From NCBI RefSeq assembly GCF_023343835.1, contig NC_064449.1, forward strand, positions 3,633,778 through 3,697,777: 64,000 nucleotides of DNA, read 5' to 3'. The notes below the pieces were generated by a model. The model searched no databases. It saw only the letters and a list, made by a program, of their open reading frames with translations, and was not told the origin of the DNA. Below are positions 51,774 through 64,000 of the stretch, piece by piece (within the stretch, counting starts at the first letter, position 1; each line of letters starts with the position of its first letter). The DNA is from Lagopus muta (taxonomy: Eukaryota; Chordata; Aves; Galliformes; Phasianidae). A program made the translations under genes and the position numbers.

Positions 51774-54700
51774 CTATGGGAAAAAGAAAAAAGTTTTCAG
51801 AAACTCATCTGCCAAAGTACTTCTTTAACATGCACTCAAATAGCTTACACTGTTTATCACCTGATTCAGTAATGCCTGTCATGGTGGAATGATTCACATG
51901 TAACACTAAAATTCCCCAAATTCTGAAGCCTTCAAGCACAGATCCTCTACAAACCAAAGGGCTGCTATCAGAGCAACATCCAAGTTTTCATAATGGACTT
52001 GTAGTACTGAATGCATCTATTACGTGTCTCTGGGTTTTGAATCCAAAAAGATTATATCTCAGGCACTGCAGAAGCATAGATCTGACTGAGTTTTCAACCA
52101 TACAAGTCACTCTCCACACTTCTGAAATATGGTTGATACTTTGAGCCTAGAAATCTGATCTAAGACTATTGAAAGATGTAAAGAAATCTGGAGATATTTT
52201 ACTCATTCACTCAACAAAGCAGCAGTGAGTTACTGATGTTTCAGAGGTGCAACTCCATTTAACCTCGAGAAGCTGTTTTTTAAAAGTTAAGCACAGCACT
52301 GTTAGAATTGAACTTTATTATCTGGAGTTGATCCATCCTTAAGCAGCGTAGTGAAAAACAGGAATTTACGACACTATTTTAAGCCATTTGGATGCATATC
52401 CTGGCAAAGTCATCAGCATGTCTGGAGTGTTCCTCACTCTCCTTTGGCAATATGTCAAGAAAGTTTGTCCACACTTTTTGCTCAGTTTATTTGAATGAGC
52501 GTGGGAAAACGAGACATACTCCCTAAACAAGTGTCTGAATACAAATAAGCTGTATCAACTATTAACTCTGAAAGACCAAAGACCCACTTGGCACCACCCA
52601 AAAGACAGATTTGCTCGGGACTCAGTATTATGAACCAAGCAGGATATGCATGAAATCAATACAGCACTGAGCTGGAGTAAATCTCTTGTTAAATCAGCAC
52701 ACCACCCAGAACCAAAGGGCTTCTGTAGTAACTCTGCAGGGACTTCAATAGCAAAAAAAAAAACAACAACAAAAAACCCACAACTGGAGCTTTCCATTGG
52801 CACAGACTTTGTTTAACCCAGCATGCTGTTTTTTCCTGGGCAAGAAAACAACCATGGTTTCATGGTTGCATTCTCGGGCTCTCTCTCTGCCTTCACTAGA
52901 AATCAGAAGCATGGTTTGGTTGACACAGGATTCAAGTGTAGTGGACTATGGACTTGCCAAGGATCTGCAGCTCTCGGGTAAAATGCAAACACTGCTCCAA
53001 GGTCAAGATGAACTAACACAGCTTTTCCCCAGACTTATTAAATCACCTAAGTGATGACAAATGTTGCATGCTATGTGATTTCTCTGCATGTTCCTCAGAT
53101 TCTTCCCAGTATCTTTCCTGTCCTTCCTCCCTCCTTCCCTTCCCTTTCTCATGCCCAGCCCAACATCCCACAACACCAGGTTCTGCACAGAGAAGCAAGG
53201 TACAGGGCAGGAAGTCTCTTGCCTTTGATGCCATAGGTTCTGACGCAGTGGAATGCTGCTCCCCCATTCGGGATGGACTCCTGGTGCCTGGAGACCTGGG
53301 GAAGGGGAACACCGTGGTGGGTTTTAACATGGACCTTTAAGTAGGAGGCAGAGGAGAAACCTAAACAAGATAAAAGGAGATGAGATCCTACCATCAGCAA
53401 AGACACACATCTGTCTTCCCTGTTCCTTACATCTTTTTCTTGCTCTTATTCCCTACTTACAAGGTTACCATTATACCAGCTTGATTTCTGGTTACCTACA
53501 ACATGTTCAAGTACATCCCTAGACATAATCAAACAATGCACACAATATATATCTTTCATTAGACATCATTTGCTTATTGGAGGTCATGATGAAAGATCAA
53601 CAGCCTCCTTGAGAAACAAATCCTATACAACCCTAGCAGGAGACATGACACAAAAAGGCACCCACATATCTTCACCTTTTTTTATTTAATTTAAAATTCT
53701 TTTTATACTTTGCGAGACATTTCAGAGTATTTTACTTTTGCAGTTAAGACCTGAAGGAGTACAATTTAGTAACACAGCTCTTCAGAATTTACTTTGCCTT
53801 CCCTTAGTTTCCAGCATCTATAGTCACTCCTAGAAGACAGAAAGCTGAACCTTTTCAGACTTCAAGAAACACAGTTTTGTTGTATAGTAATTTTCGAAGA
53901 CTATTTTCCCCATTCAGCTCATCCTGAGTTTTAAAGACCATACTGAAAGTCATATTTTGTCTGCAGTTAACAGAAAAATATATATATCAAAATGAAATCT
54001 CAACATTTCTATTAGCTGCTTAGACCACGAAAATTAAAAACACATATTTAAAACAGTTCTAAATAAAAGAGTTCTAAATAAAACATTGTTTTAAATTTGC
54101 TCATGTGCTACTTTTTCTATTTCTTAACTCTCACAAATAAGAACTTTTTCTTTAATGTAATAAATTACCTAACAAATACTTTGAAACATTTTAAAATTCA
54201 GATTTTAATAAACTTGTAGGTAGTTCTAGAAGCATTTGGACCATACATGAGGCACGTGGAGGACAGAGTTCTGGACACTTTTTATGCAGGTAAGCCCACC
54301 AATAACCATGTTATAACACTTTCATGTTGGAAACATTTTCCTTTAAGAACAGACAGCAAACCACACGTTCCACAGTCACAGAGCTCCAGGTTCCTCTTCT
54401 GCAAACAGGCAACCTGAGACTTGGATTAATTCTTTTTAAACCAATACAGCATTTGCAGCACCAGCCCTTGAAACAGAACTTTCATATCAGTGCTTCAGTT
54501 TATGACCAGACATACCATCATACAGCCACTTTTATAGTGACGCAACTGCACTGACATTTGCTGAGATATAATAATAATATATTAGGATAGATGCAAAATC
54601 AATGCTGGCTCACATGTTGGGTGCTGAATGCAATAATAAATAAGGAGAATTCCCTCTGCCTACCCAACAGAATAGTCACTGCACAGCCACGATCAAAGAC

Positions 54701-57700
54701 TGTTCAGCAGTTAAGAATTACATGCACAGGACATGCAGAGCAAAACAGAACTCCACAGCAACTTGCTGGACAAAAAAGGGGCAGGGAGCTGAGAATGAAC
54801 AAGAGATAATTGCTGCAGATCCCTGAGTTGAAAATGAAAGTAAGGAAAATATATAAGATACAGCAAGAAAACCATAACAGAAGAAATTGCGAACAAAAAT
54901 TGGAATCATCTCGGAAAAATCATCCAGGGAGCAAATGTAAGGGGATTTCCTTCTGAAGTAAGGCAAGCCTTATGCTCAGGCACAAAACGCTGCACTAATG
55001 TGTCACTGGGCTGCAAGAGAATCTGTTTTTCCAACAAAAATGAAAAACACACTGCAGACACGGATAGAACTGGTGTGTGACTGCTAGAGAAAAGGACCAA
55101 TGTCCAGGGGTAACGGTGATACGTGCAACTCAAGGTGTTTCCCTTATTTCCTACATGTCTAATGACTGCATGCATGCTGAGATGAGTTTCTGTAGCAACA
55201 CATTAAAATCCTCCTGCTAACCATTAACAAAGGACAACACAGTTATTCAGTGTGTTTCTATACTACAACTGACACAGGGAAATCTAGAGTTGTAATCTCT
55301 GCTATACAGTCATTTTTCTGAACTCTGCAATTCTATTTGTAGAATACATTGTTTTATATAATGAAAGCTGCCTGCAAAGTGTGTTAGCTCCCCTTTCTGT
55401 ACTTGGCAGATGAACATGTGAGTCATCAGCTTCTATCAAGGCAGGAAGAATGCCAGCTACTTCATAAGAAGCTGTTTGAAATGAGATTTTTTTGGCTTTA
55501 TTCTATTTTTTTCTGAAGCACTCAGTACTGCTTTTTGGTTTTTTTTCCCATTAGGCCTTAATTAGGAATAGCTGTCCTAGGAAGATGGGGGTGAATTCAC
55601 AATCAATAATCCTTTACTTTTTAAAATCTCTTTAAAAACAAGACCAAGCTAATGCAGAGCACAAAGTGGCAGTACGTTTCAAATAGAAGTATTTATTGCT
55701 TTACCCATACACAGCTCACAGCTTTGTGGAGCAGATTATTTCTTCACTCCAGACTAATCAACATTAAAAACATGCACTAAAAAAATCCCAATGTTCCTTC
55801 TTTCTCAGGTAACATCCACAGGGAGACAAGTACAGAAGTAGCTGTAGGATGCTCCTTTTTCAAAAATTCTGATTTGGACTTAGCCAGAACATTTGGAGAA
55901 TGCTTCTAGCTTCAGTCAGCTTAGTCAGCTCTGTATCCAGCATTAAAAATACAGAAATTCACTTTATTCTAAAAATAATAATCTAACTTGTGATTAGAAC
56001 ATGCACTCATCCCCAAACTCCTCTGATTTCTGTGGAGCAAACAATGCCTGTGTCTGAACTAGAATGTGGCTGTTCCAACTTGAACCTGACAACAAAGCAT
56101 CAGCTTCAGACTTTCTGAAGTCATGAAGCTTGAAGTTCTTTGAAAAACCCTCACAAGCAAATGAAGTTCCTAGGAAGGGTAAGAGGATATTATGTAACAA
56201 CTAAGCAGGAGCAAGGCTTCTGGATTTAAACTGATTTTAAAAGTCTTTAAAAGTGAGGATTAAGTTTCCATAAGCACATTTTCCATTACTTTTTAAAAAC
56301 AAAACAAATCACTAAATCTCAGAAAAGAACACTGCACAGCTCCCTTGATTAGAGAAGATTTAATTGCTTACATAATTACTCTAAGCAAAAAGACCCTCAG
56401 ATGGTAATTTTTGGACATTATAGTGTCACTTTGGTAAAGTACATAAAATTAGCAAAAGGGCACATGAGTGACATAGTAAACAACTGCAGCCACTTTCAGT
56501 CAGACACTGAGATTCTTTTCTCCTAAACCCACCATGCCTTTAGGAGAACACAAGACACTTGATTAACTTCTACAGAAAAGCCTTCAGCCTGAAGGGATGA
56601 AGTGAGGATTCTGAGTTGGTATTTCCCACTCTGATTTTGACACTAGGATGAGTTCAGCAGTACAAGTCACCTTTTTATCCACTTCTTTTATTGCTTTTTT
56701 TGGTGGGCCAGCATCCTACTTCCCTTTACAAGCAGCTCTTAACATTTTTCATCATCTTGCTTGACAATTATTATATCCAGCACTTCAGTTCTAATTAAAA
56801 AACACAGCAGCACATCAGCAGGAGGAAGGATAAAACTGCATTGTAGCTCTAGCAGCCACAGCTGGGGGCAGCATGCAGCTTCTGACTGTGCCAATGCCCA
56901 TCAAATAGAGGTTTCCAATGCATACATTTTCCACTGTACTTCTGTACGTCTTCAGCCTCTACAATTTAAGATATCTATTTTAAACAGTGAACATTCTAAT
57001 TTGATTCTAGAAAGCTCTGGATTAAAAAAATCTCAATATCATGGATCATAAAACAGTAATCAAAATTCATGGCATGTAACAATGCCCATAATACAGTTGG
57101 TTGACAAGGCCAGTCTATAATTTCCCTTCCCTATGAATTTTAACACAAGATAAATATTTAGCAACAATTCAACAGTTTTGTTACGGTTTGTAAGTGCTGA
57201 TGTATAATGGAATTCACAGCAACACATTTGCAGTACATAAACCATAAGAACAAAGTAGCAGCGAATAGTTTGCTGTACAAAACCCCTCTATTTTACTTAA
57301 ATTCCTACTGTATATCTAGGCCTGTAAGATGTGAATACTCCATTTAACCACTTCATTGTTTAATCACCAGATCTGTCTTTGTCATGCTGGCTTAATGGTA
57401 AAGGAGCCGCAGTGACATCTGGTGGTAGTTGAGTTGAAACTCAAGTTTATAAGCCCTGGAAACGTGACAATTTCTCCCAACCTACACGTGTTTGTTTAGC
57501 ACCGTGTACCCCTGAGGGAGAGCAGGACAGCACCTTGCATAGCATCCAGAGTGTTGTTACAACAGGAAGAACAGAACAAGCTTAAGCAGCGTTTCAGAAG
57601 AGAGGCCTTTATCTGAAGAGGAAGCCAGAATCTGAAGATTTTCAACACAGATACCATATCTAGTCAAAACGTTAGTGTCATTTTCAGGACCTAACATATG

Positions 57701-58862
57701 GCTACAGCACTGGAGACACCTCCCTCACAAGCCAATGTCTCTCATTACTCACCATCTCCTCATCATCTCAAACCTCCTACAGCCCTCTCATTATTCAACA
57801 CAATTCTCTCACAAGATTTGATTTCATCTCCCTTAAAATAGGAATGGGAGCACACATTACCAAAAAACACCTCATCAGAAAAAAGAGATCCCCAAACACA
57901 GCAGCAGCGTGTTGCCATACTCACTAGGTTTGTACACGAGTGTGAGCCAGCAATACATTCTGAAGCTGACTATTAATCATTCAAAGAAATGCAAGCAAAC
58001 AGGTATTAGCAAGTCTAAATTATTTTTTCTTCTTTCCAAAGTTTGCCCAGCTTGCCTGACATCCCGCAAAGCCTAAGTCTACAACTGTCTCTCCAACTTG
58101 GCAGTACTAAAAACAGATGGAAAAAGTTGAAAAGCTGTATTTACACAAATAAAAGTAAAGCACATTTTTAGTGCTTTACTCTCTTTAAGAGACTTGTTTC
58201 AGAAATATATATTAATACAAAGCAATTTCTTGGGAGAAGTGGGAGAAGCAGTTTGACTCTACTGCTGCACCCAGAGCTGAACAAGATAATAAAATGTACA
58301 TTCTTTATGTACAGTATATAATTCTCAACTTCATGTGTATCTCAAATATTCTTCTTCCAGACTGTACACAGGAACCACCCAAAAATGTGCATGATGAACA
58401 AGGCAATGTATCATGGTTATTTGGTAGTAATCTGGATACTTAGCAAATAAAATTCTTTAAATTGTCTAAGAATAAACTGCTTCAGACTCAAAGTTCTTTA
58501 GGAACTATTAACTATGTAAGAGCAGACCAATGGCACCACCAGTTTCAAAGTTAAGAATTCAATAAGGAAAGCAAAGAATATGTACACATATATGGTATTT
58601 ATATGCCTCCTGTTGCAGTCACACAGCCTTACAGCTTCCTTCGAGCATTCTCCCAGCCCACTGAAATGAAAAAAGTTGTTTCTTCATTACCTCGGTTACA
58701 GATAGTGCAGAAATTGCTTGGTCCTTCACTGTGTTTCTTCAAATGATCTGCCATATATGCTGCCCGCAAGTACTTCCCACACACCTGGCACGGAACTTTG
58801 TCTTCATGACACGCTAGGTGTGAGCGCAGTCGATCACGCGTGGCAAAGGAAGCATTACAAGT
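51355..58862 (-). CDS. PATZ1: PATZ1, BTB/POZ and AT-hook zinc finger protein 1 (3' part only)
   Basis: Transcription factor (also called MAZR) that binds GC-rich DNA, represses or activates through its BTB domain, and acts in T-cell lineage choice and p53 regulation. Only the last three coding exons found are in the window. They join in phase to 242 complete codons plus two junction codons. They carry the second half of one C2H2 finger (TCNASFATRDRLRSHLACH), the full finger CQVCGKYLRAAYMADHLKKH, a finger split across an intron (CTICNR then GFSSASYLKVHVKTH), an acidic serine-rich linker, a last finger (CPECGSFFRSKSYLNKHIQ then KVH), and a C terminus nearly identical to human ending MGPEGK. The BTB domain, AT hooks and first fingers must lie beyond 64000. 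Confidence 0.95.
51774..53222 (-). other. PATZ1: PATZ1 GC-AG intron
   Basis: A 1449-base intron whose - strand 5' end reads AAAG|GCAAGA and 3' end CCCATAG. No GT donor is available that keeps the reading frame and the human-like join (GIK then EGQKC). No other feature seen. Confidence 0.8.
53223..53360 (-). CDS. PATZ1: PATZ1 cassette-size exon with half a zinc finger
   Basis: 138 bases, divisible by three. Acceptor TTGTTTAG, donor the non-canonical GC (GCAAGA). It encodes FSSASYLKVHVKTHHGVPLP through RTYGIK, the histidine half of a C2H2 finger whose cysteines are in the previous exon. Skipping it would keep the frame but remove 46 residues and destroy that finger. Confidence 0.94.
53361..58690 (-). 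other. PATZ1: PATZ1 intron between zinc-finger exons
   Basis: A 5.3-kb GT-AG intron (GTAATG to TTTAG), AT-rich, with no recognisable transposon or gene. The first 62 bases remain open in frame with the exon before it (reported as a finding). Confidence 0.75.
58691..58862 (-). CDS. PATZ1: PATZ1 exon with two zinc-finger parts
   Basis: Acceptor TACCTGCAG, donor GTAATG. It is 57 codons from TCNASFATRDRLRSHLACH through CQVCGKYLRAAYMADHLKKH to CTICNR. The first cysteine of the opening finger must come from the upstream exon outside the window, as in human (KCQ|TC). Confidence 0.95.
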
Positions 58863-61800
58863 CTGCAGGTACAACGAGAACCATGTGACTCAACAGCCCT
58901 GCTACAAGCACCGACACTGTCAAATCTATTTAGCATTCTTTAGAGTAAATACCTCAGACCCTGCATGTACAGATCACATGATACACAAGCCTTTTCCCCA
59001 CACTTAACAGTTCAGACCACCCACATATCACACAAGATGTGGTTACTACTTGAAAGAATTAAGAAAGCAAGAAAACAGCTCTAACGTACTACAGATAATA
59101 ATACTTCAATATAGATTAGAGTTCTAAGGCCTTAGCTCCTCACTGAGCAAGAAGATATTAATACCAAGAAATATTTAATAACAGAAGTAGCATTACAGTA
59201 AATTCTGCCACTTCACTGAGCCATTAACATCACTTCAGACCACTCAAAATGTCCTCTTTGACATTTTCCTAAATTTTGTCCTCTGATACAATCTGACTTG
59301 TACAGAGGATTTCTCCTTTGGACTAAGAAGACACATAATAAAGCATCAGAGAATTGCCTGGGATGAAAAAAACAAGACAGTAAAAGAGCCAACCTGGTAC
59401 CCCCAGCAGCAGTGCAGACAAAGTGCAGAAGAGAAGCCTCAGAAGTGAGCAGGTATCAAAACAACTGCATAGCAGTGTAGTCTGTTTAAAACTTACCCCT
59501 GATCAAGCTATCATATCTCACTTATTACCATGAAACAAGCTTGATCTGCCATGAGATAATATTGGTTCTACGTGCCCACTTCTCAGAGGTAATCTGTATG
59601 ACAGATGAGAGACAGTTCCCTCCCATGTTCATAATCACAGCAAGTGGCAGCTGTGCAGACTATGTATATGCCTACTACAACAGCCTGTCAGTTCTGAAAG
59701 GCTTGCTGTATTTCTAGCGTGAAGGAAAATAGTAAACCATCAGTAACACACTGTACAAGTTATTATTGTCCAAAACCACTGCTCAGAAGTGCAAGAAGGG
59801 AAACAAAAACAGGTATGTGTTAGAATGACCAGACCAAGTGGGCAACAGTGACATCCCAGAGTGCACAGTGTTTGGTTTATACCACACCTTCATGTAAAAT
59901 AATGCAGGTTTAAGTTGTACAACCAGAGTCCCCTAAGAAATAATAGAAGAAAATTGAGTGACTTGGGAACTGGATACATTCTGTCATTTCAAGTATCAGG
60001 GTGCAGTTAAACAGCTCCTTCACCGGAGATAGGCTTGTTAAATTAACAATCTTAGTAAAACTACAAAATTACAACTTCAGATAAACGAAATCGATAAATA
60101 CAGGTAAGGGTAACCTACACAATTTTGTGTAATTTAGTGAATCAACAGCTTGACCTACAAAACACTACAGGCAGCTGAAAAGTACCTATCCATTTCAACA
60201 GGCTTCGGTTCATCTGACCCTGTGAGATGCTTAAGTAAATAAATTCCCATGGAGCTTAGGCTACTCGGCAGCAAGCACAAGACTTAGCACCTCACCGGAT
60301 CAGGACTTAATGTACTTAAAAAAGCAACAGTAAAATTATCTGAATTTCCATGAGACACAGAGTTTAGCTAAGCTCACCAGACAAAGAATCATAAATCATA
60401 AGCAGTGAAGATTAAGAGGCAAATTCTTAAAAATGAAAACTTTCTCTATTTGAAATCTCAGGACACAGCGCTGAGCAAAAGAGGTGCAGCTTTCTCTTAC
60501 TTAAATGTTATTTGAGGTAAACGCTCAGTTAAGTTAGGATTCCAGCTCTGATGCTAATCAATCTGTTGGATATCAACTAAAAGTATATAACCAGATAATC
60601 AGGGATGACAGCCAAAAGACCCATCATCAATTACTCTAGCAATATTGAGCCACAATGAGTGTCCATACAAAAGCATTGGGAGTGCATTAGTTTACAAAGC
60701 AGACCAGAGACAAACCACATAAATACACGGACGCCAGAAGTAAAATTGTATCTGTCCCACACTGAAATGACCAAGTTGAAAGCTTAGAGAAAGGCAATAT
60801 AATCGTTTATGTGTTGCTGCTGAGTTTTGTAAAGTTCACCTTTGGATAAGCTGTATAGCAAACACATCTGTGAAGAAGCTTTGAAAAAATAATCAGTCCA
60901 GTGGAGAAAGCAAGAACCAGTTTAGCTGAATCATAACGATGGGAGATAGGACTATAATTAAGGAAAACCCCAAAGTTAATATTCAAATAGTTAATATTTA
61001 TAAAAGTATAGAGCAAAAAAAAAAAAAAAAAGCAAAAAGTTTTATTTTATAAAAGATGTGAAGTGCTAAACGAGTACTAAGGATTTATCATTAATTGTTA
61101 ATCATAGAAGAAAACTCCAGTGCTCTCCTATCAAACATTGCAAAGGTATATAAAGAGACCAAAAAGAATATATATATAAAGTTTAAAAAACATTGTTGAA
61201 GAAATACCTCTTGAAGTTTCAACTTTTCTATGGCTGTGGATGTCTCTGAGCTTATTCCATGGTGGCTGCCATTTTCCTGCTAATAGGCAGGAAGTAAGAG
61301 AAATTAGGACAGGAAGAAACTCATTCTGCATTGAAATCAATGGGAAAAGCACTGGACTTGGGATGCCAATTTTAGGTTTATTTAAATAGATATCTTTCTT
61401 TAACAAAAGCTCTGCTTTAACTTAACCTGTATTTTTCTCTTTTTTTTTTTTAACTTCAGTTGCCAGAGGAACAACCTTTCTCTTGTCTCACAGAAGGAAC
61501 AAACTTCTTGTTCCTCCCCTTTTTTACTTCTTGTCCACAGAACCGCAGCCTAACTTCTATACCAATCACACTCAAAAACCAACAATACATCCTTACGTCT
61601 TCCCATGGTGAGCCAGCAAACCGACCTGTCCCTTATGGCCATAGCACTGACTTACCCCTTCTCCTTTATCTGGAACTCAAATGTAAGTTCAAAGAAAGAA
61701 AAAAACAGAAACACAAAAAAGAAAAAAAGAATCATCAGTGCAACAATACAAGGGAGATATAGCCAGAGTGCTACTTGGTGTCTGGTCTGGACACCAGTGC

Positions 61801-64000
61801 AACTTCTTGGATCAGTTTCCTGAGATGCCCTGGTCTGTGGAGGTCCTGCCCTTTTTGCATCTATTTTAACAAAAAAGCTGGAATCAGGTCTGTGTGTGGC
61901 GTGGGTGCTACAAGGGCTGGAAGTTAGGAGAGTTTTTCAAAGGTCTGTGAAGCCCAACTATTACTGCAGGGAGACTGAGCGCAGGACTGTGTGCCGAGCA
62001 CACTAAGCTGTAGCTGTTGCAGTCACATTCAGCTTACAACCATCCTGCTTCTCATAGTTTCATTTTATTTGTTTTAAAGTTGGGTTGACACCCTCCTTCG
62101 TTTTGTAGTCCAAAATATACCATGATGCCATACAAACAAAACATTAGATATCCACTGGTGTGTAAAGATACACAAGGGTTCAGGGAAACAGCCAGTGGAT
62201 TTTGTTTAAATTACAGCATCAATTACTTCCAAGAACGTCAATAGGACAGAGGATTCTGAAAGGCTTTTCTGTTTACCTAAAGAATACTCTTTTGCTGTAA
62301 ACATTAACAAAGCATGACAATAACAGGAATTTTCAACAGGAACTCGACAGATTCAAAAAGGATGCTCAATACTGCTTGGCCTACTCTCACAGGGGCTGGC
62401 TTGCCAAATGAAACCAATGAAAATGAGAATGAAAATCTGGAAAAAAGCAAGCCAATATTAAGCTATTTTCCTTATTAGTGGCCAGGTACTCTGCTCTGAT
62501 ACATGTCACAGAACAAAAGTGTTCCTGGTCATGAGATAACCAGAAGGAGAACTTTATCAATTTATGTACGAGCTTTTAGATTCGAAACAATTTTCAGTGC
62601 ATGGCATCCCTTTGTATGGTTTGTATAACATATCAAAATCCAGGCATACTCAAGGTTTTCTTCATTTGACAGCATATTGTTAAGTCTTTTTTCAAAGACA
62701 CACAGCAGCTCTTTAACAAACATTCTACACGTTGTTTAAGATTAATGAATTATTAACTTTGCAGAGTTAAGCATTCAAAAATGAAGAACAAATCAAGCTT
62801 GAAATGACAATCTCAATTCTGCCTTCGTGTTTGTAATCTGTAGATTCTAGCTTCTAACTGAAATAAACAATGCATATAATGTCACAGGGCTTTAAACAGC
62901 AAATACATAATGAGAAAGACAGTTCTTAGAAATGCTATCACAGAATACATGTGTGCAAGGAGATAAGAGTTGAGCTTGGCTGCACAATCTTAGTTTCTGT
63001 ACTTCTTGACTTTCCAGCTCTTAGTGTATCCTCTGATTCACACTTGCACAGTTTATATTTAGTCCTCTTAAATTGATACGAAAACTATTAAGTATCAGCT
63101 GGTAAAGGACAGTTCAAGCTCCTCAGTGTTATTCATCAATTGCATATATTCAGTAACCTTGATATCAACTAGCAAAAGAATCAAGAGCTTCTGGTTACGT
63201 TGAGACCTAGGTATTACTTTCACACCTGCAAACAAACATATGCTTAGGGACAGCATTTTCAGTTATCTTCAGTTTATCCACTCAGACCCCTTGCTATCCA
63301 TCCCCAAAGTGTGAGATCTTTTTTGCAAGCACAATTTTCCAATTTATATGAATCTTTCCAATTTATATGATACCCCTGAATCATCTTAGTAAGTTCAAAC
63401 CAATCTAAGGTTTTTATAAAGTAAAGAGCAAAATCACCATGAAGGCTCTATGGCCTAATTTACAAAGGTGCTGAGCTCCTGCAGTCTTTACTGAGGGCAA
63501 CAGAAACCTTTAGATGGCTCTATACTTCCAAAAATCTGTTTAAAGGATTATTAAAACTACAAAAAGCTTTCAAAAATCTCACAGTTTGGAGGAGACATAG
63601 CAAAGGCGTGTCAAGAGGTGGAAATAAGTGCAGATGAGGAGGCAGCAATCATGTGGGATTGATGAGGTTTGTAAAACATTAAAAACTTCAGAAGGAAAAA
63701 AAATCTAACTTTTCTGTCTTCAAAGAAAATGAAGTGATCATGCTCAATCTTTCTTAAAATAAATAGATAACCAAGCCTTTCTTCAGAGAACAACCATGCA
63801 GACTGCTAGCCCAACAAATGTCTTAGAAGTTTGCCTAACCAATTTGTGAAGACAGTGGGTGATAATGGAAGCTGGTTCTCAACTTTGGTTTTAATTAACA
63901 CTTCCAGGCACCTTTTAAATCTCTACAGAAATGAATTACAAAATATCTTTCTTGATTTGTTCATTCAAACCTCAATGAATGATTAATTTACTGTAAATAT
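58863..64000 (-). other. PATZ1: PATZ1 upstream intron, running off the window
   Basis: More than 5.1 kb of AT-rich intron up to the right edge. It includes a 19-base tandem near 63336 and A/T runs. ORFs up to 100 codons have no recognisable domain. No further PATZ1 exon was found here. Confidence 0.65.
63336..63370. repeat. 19-bp tandem duplication
   Basis: Unit beginning TTTCCAATTTATATGA is present twice with a 19-base period in the PATZ1 intron; the first 16 bases of each copy are identical. Confidence 0.8.

Noticed and set aside
61605-61823. ORFs near 61460-61823 (+) as a possible antisense gene in the PATZ1 intron
   Set aside because: Lysine-rich end comes from an A-rich tract; no domain or splice evidence.

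Overview
This window is vertebrate nuclear DNA, almost certainly from a bird and most likely chicken or a close galliform. The evidence is multi-exon genes with GT-AG introns, CpG-island promoters, a chicken-repeat-1 (CR1) LINE 3' end, and proteins nearly collinear with their human orthologues. The gene order LIMK2, PIK3IP1, PATZ1 is the order known on human 22q12. Nothing bacterial or viral was seen.

Layout. (1) About 560-1660 is a CpG island holding the LIMK2 promoter and first coding exon. (2) LIMK2 runs on the + strand with coding sequence from 1014 to 29573 and a 3' UTR ending near 31450. I resolved 16 coding exons that join in phase to 642 residues, plus an alternative first exon at 12234-12286 that gives a 621-residue isoform b. 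(3) PIK3IP1 lies on the - strand, converging on LIMK2, with six coding exons between 38681 (start) and 33605 (stop), 262 residues. Its first exons sit in a second CpG island at about 38050-39180. (4) About 39180-50800 is an intergenic interval without a gene I can support; it contains AT-rich and homopolymer simple repeats and one clear hairpin. (5) The 3' part of PATZ1 is on the - strand: three coding exons at 58691-58862, 53223-53360 and 51355-51773 encode the later C2H2 fingers and the C terminus. The 5' exons, with the BTB domain, lie beyond the right edge.

Function. The three genes are neighbours but not a pathway unit. LIMK2 is a cofilin kinase acting on actin downstream of ROCK. PIK3IP1 is a kringle-containing membrane protein that restrains PI3K. 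PATZ1 is a BTB/zinc-finger transcription regulator.

The most interesting points are the two LIMK2 start exons about 11 kb apart; a non-canonical GC-AG intron behind an in-frame 138-nt PATZ1 zinc-finger exon; a full CRE palindrome 15 bases before the LIMK2 start codon; an open read-through past another PATZ1 donor; and an exon-like ORF in PIK3IP1 intron 3. I did not find a convincing undescribed biological system; this looks like an ordinary conserved euchromatic locus.
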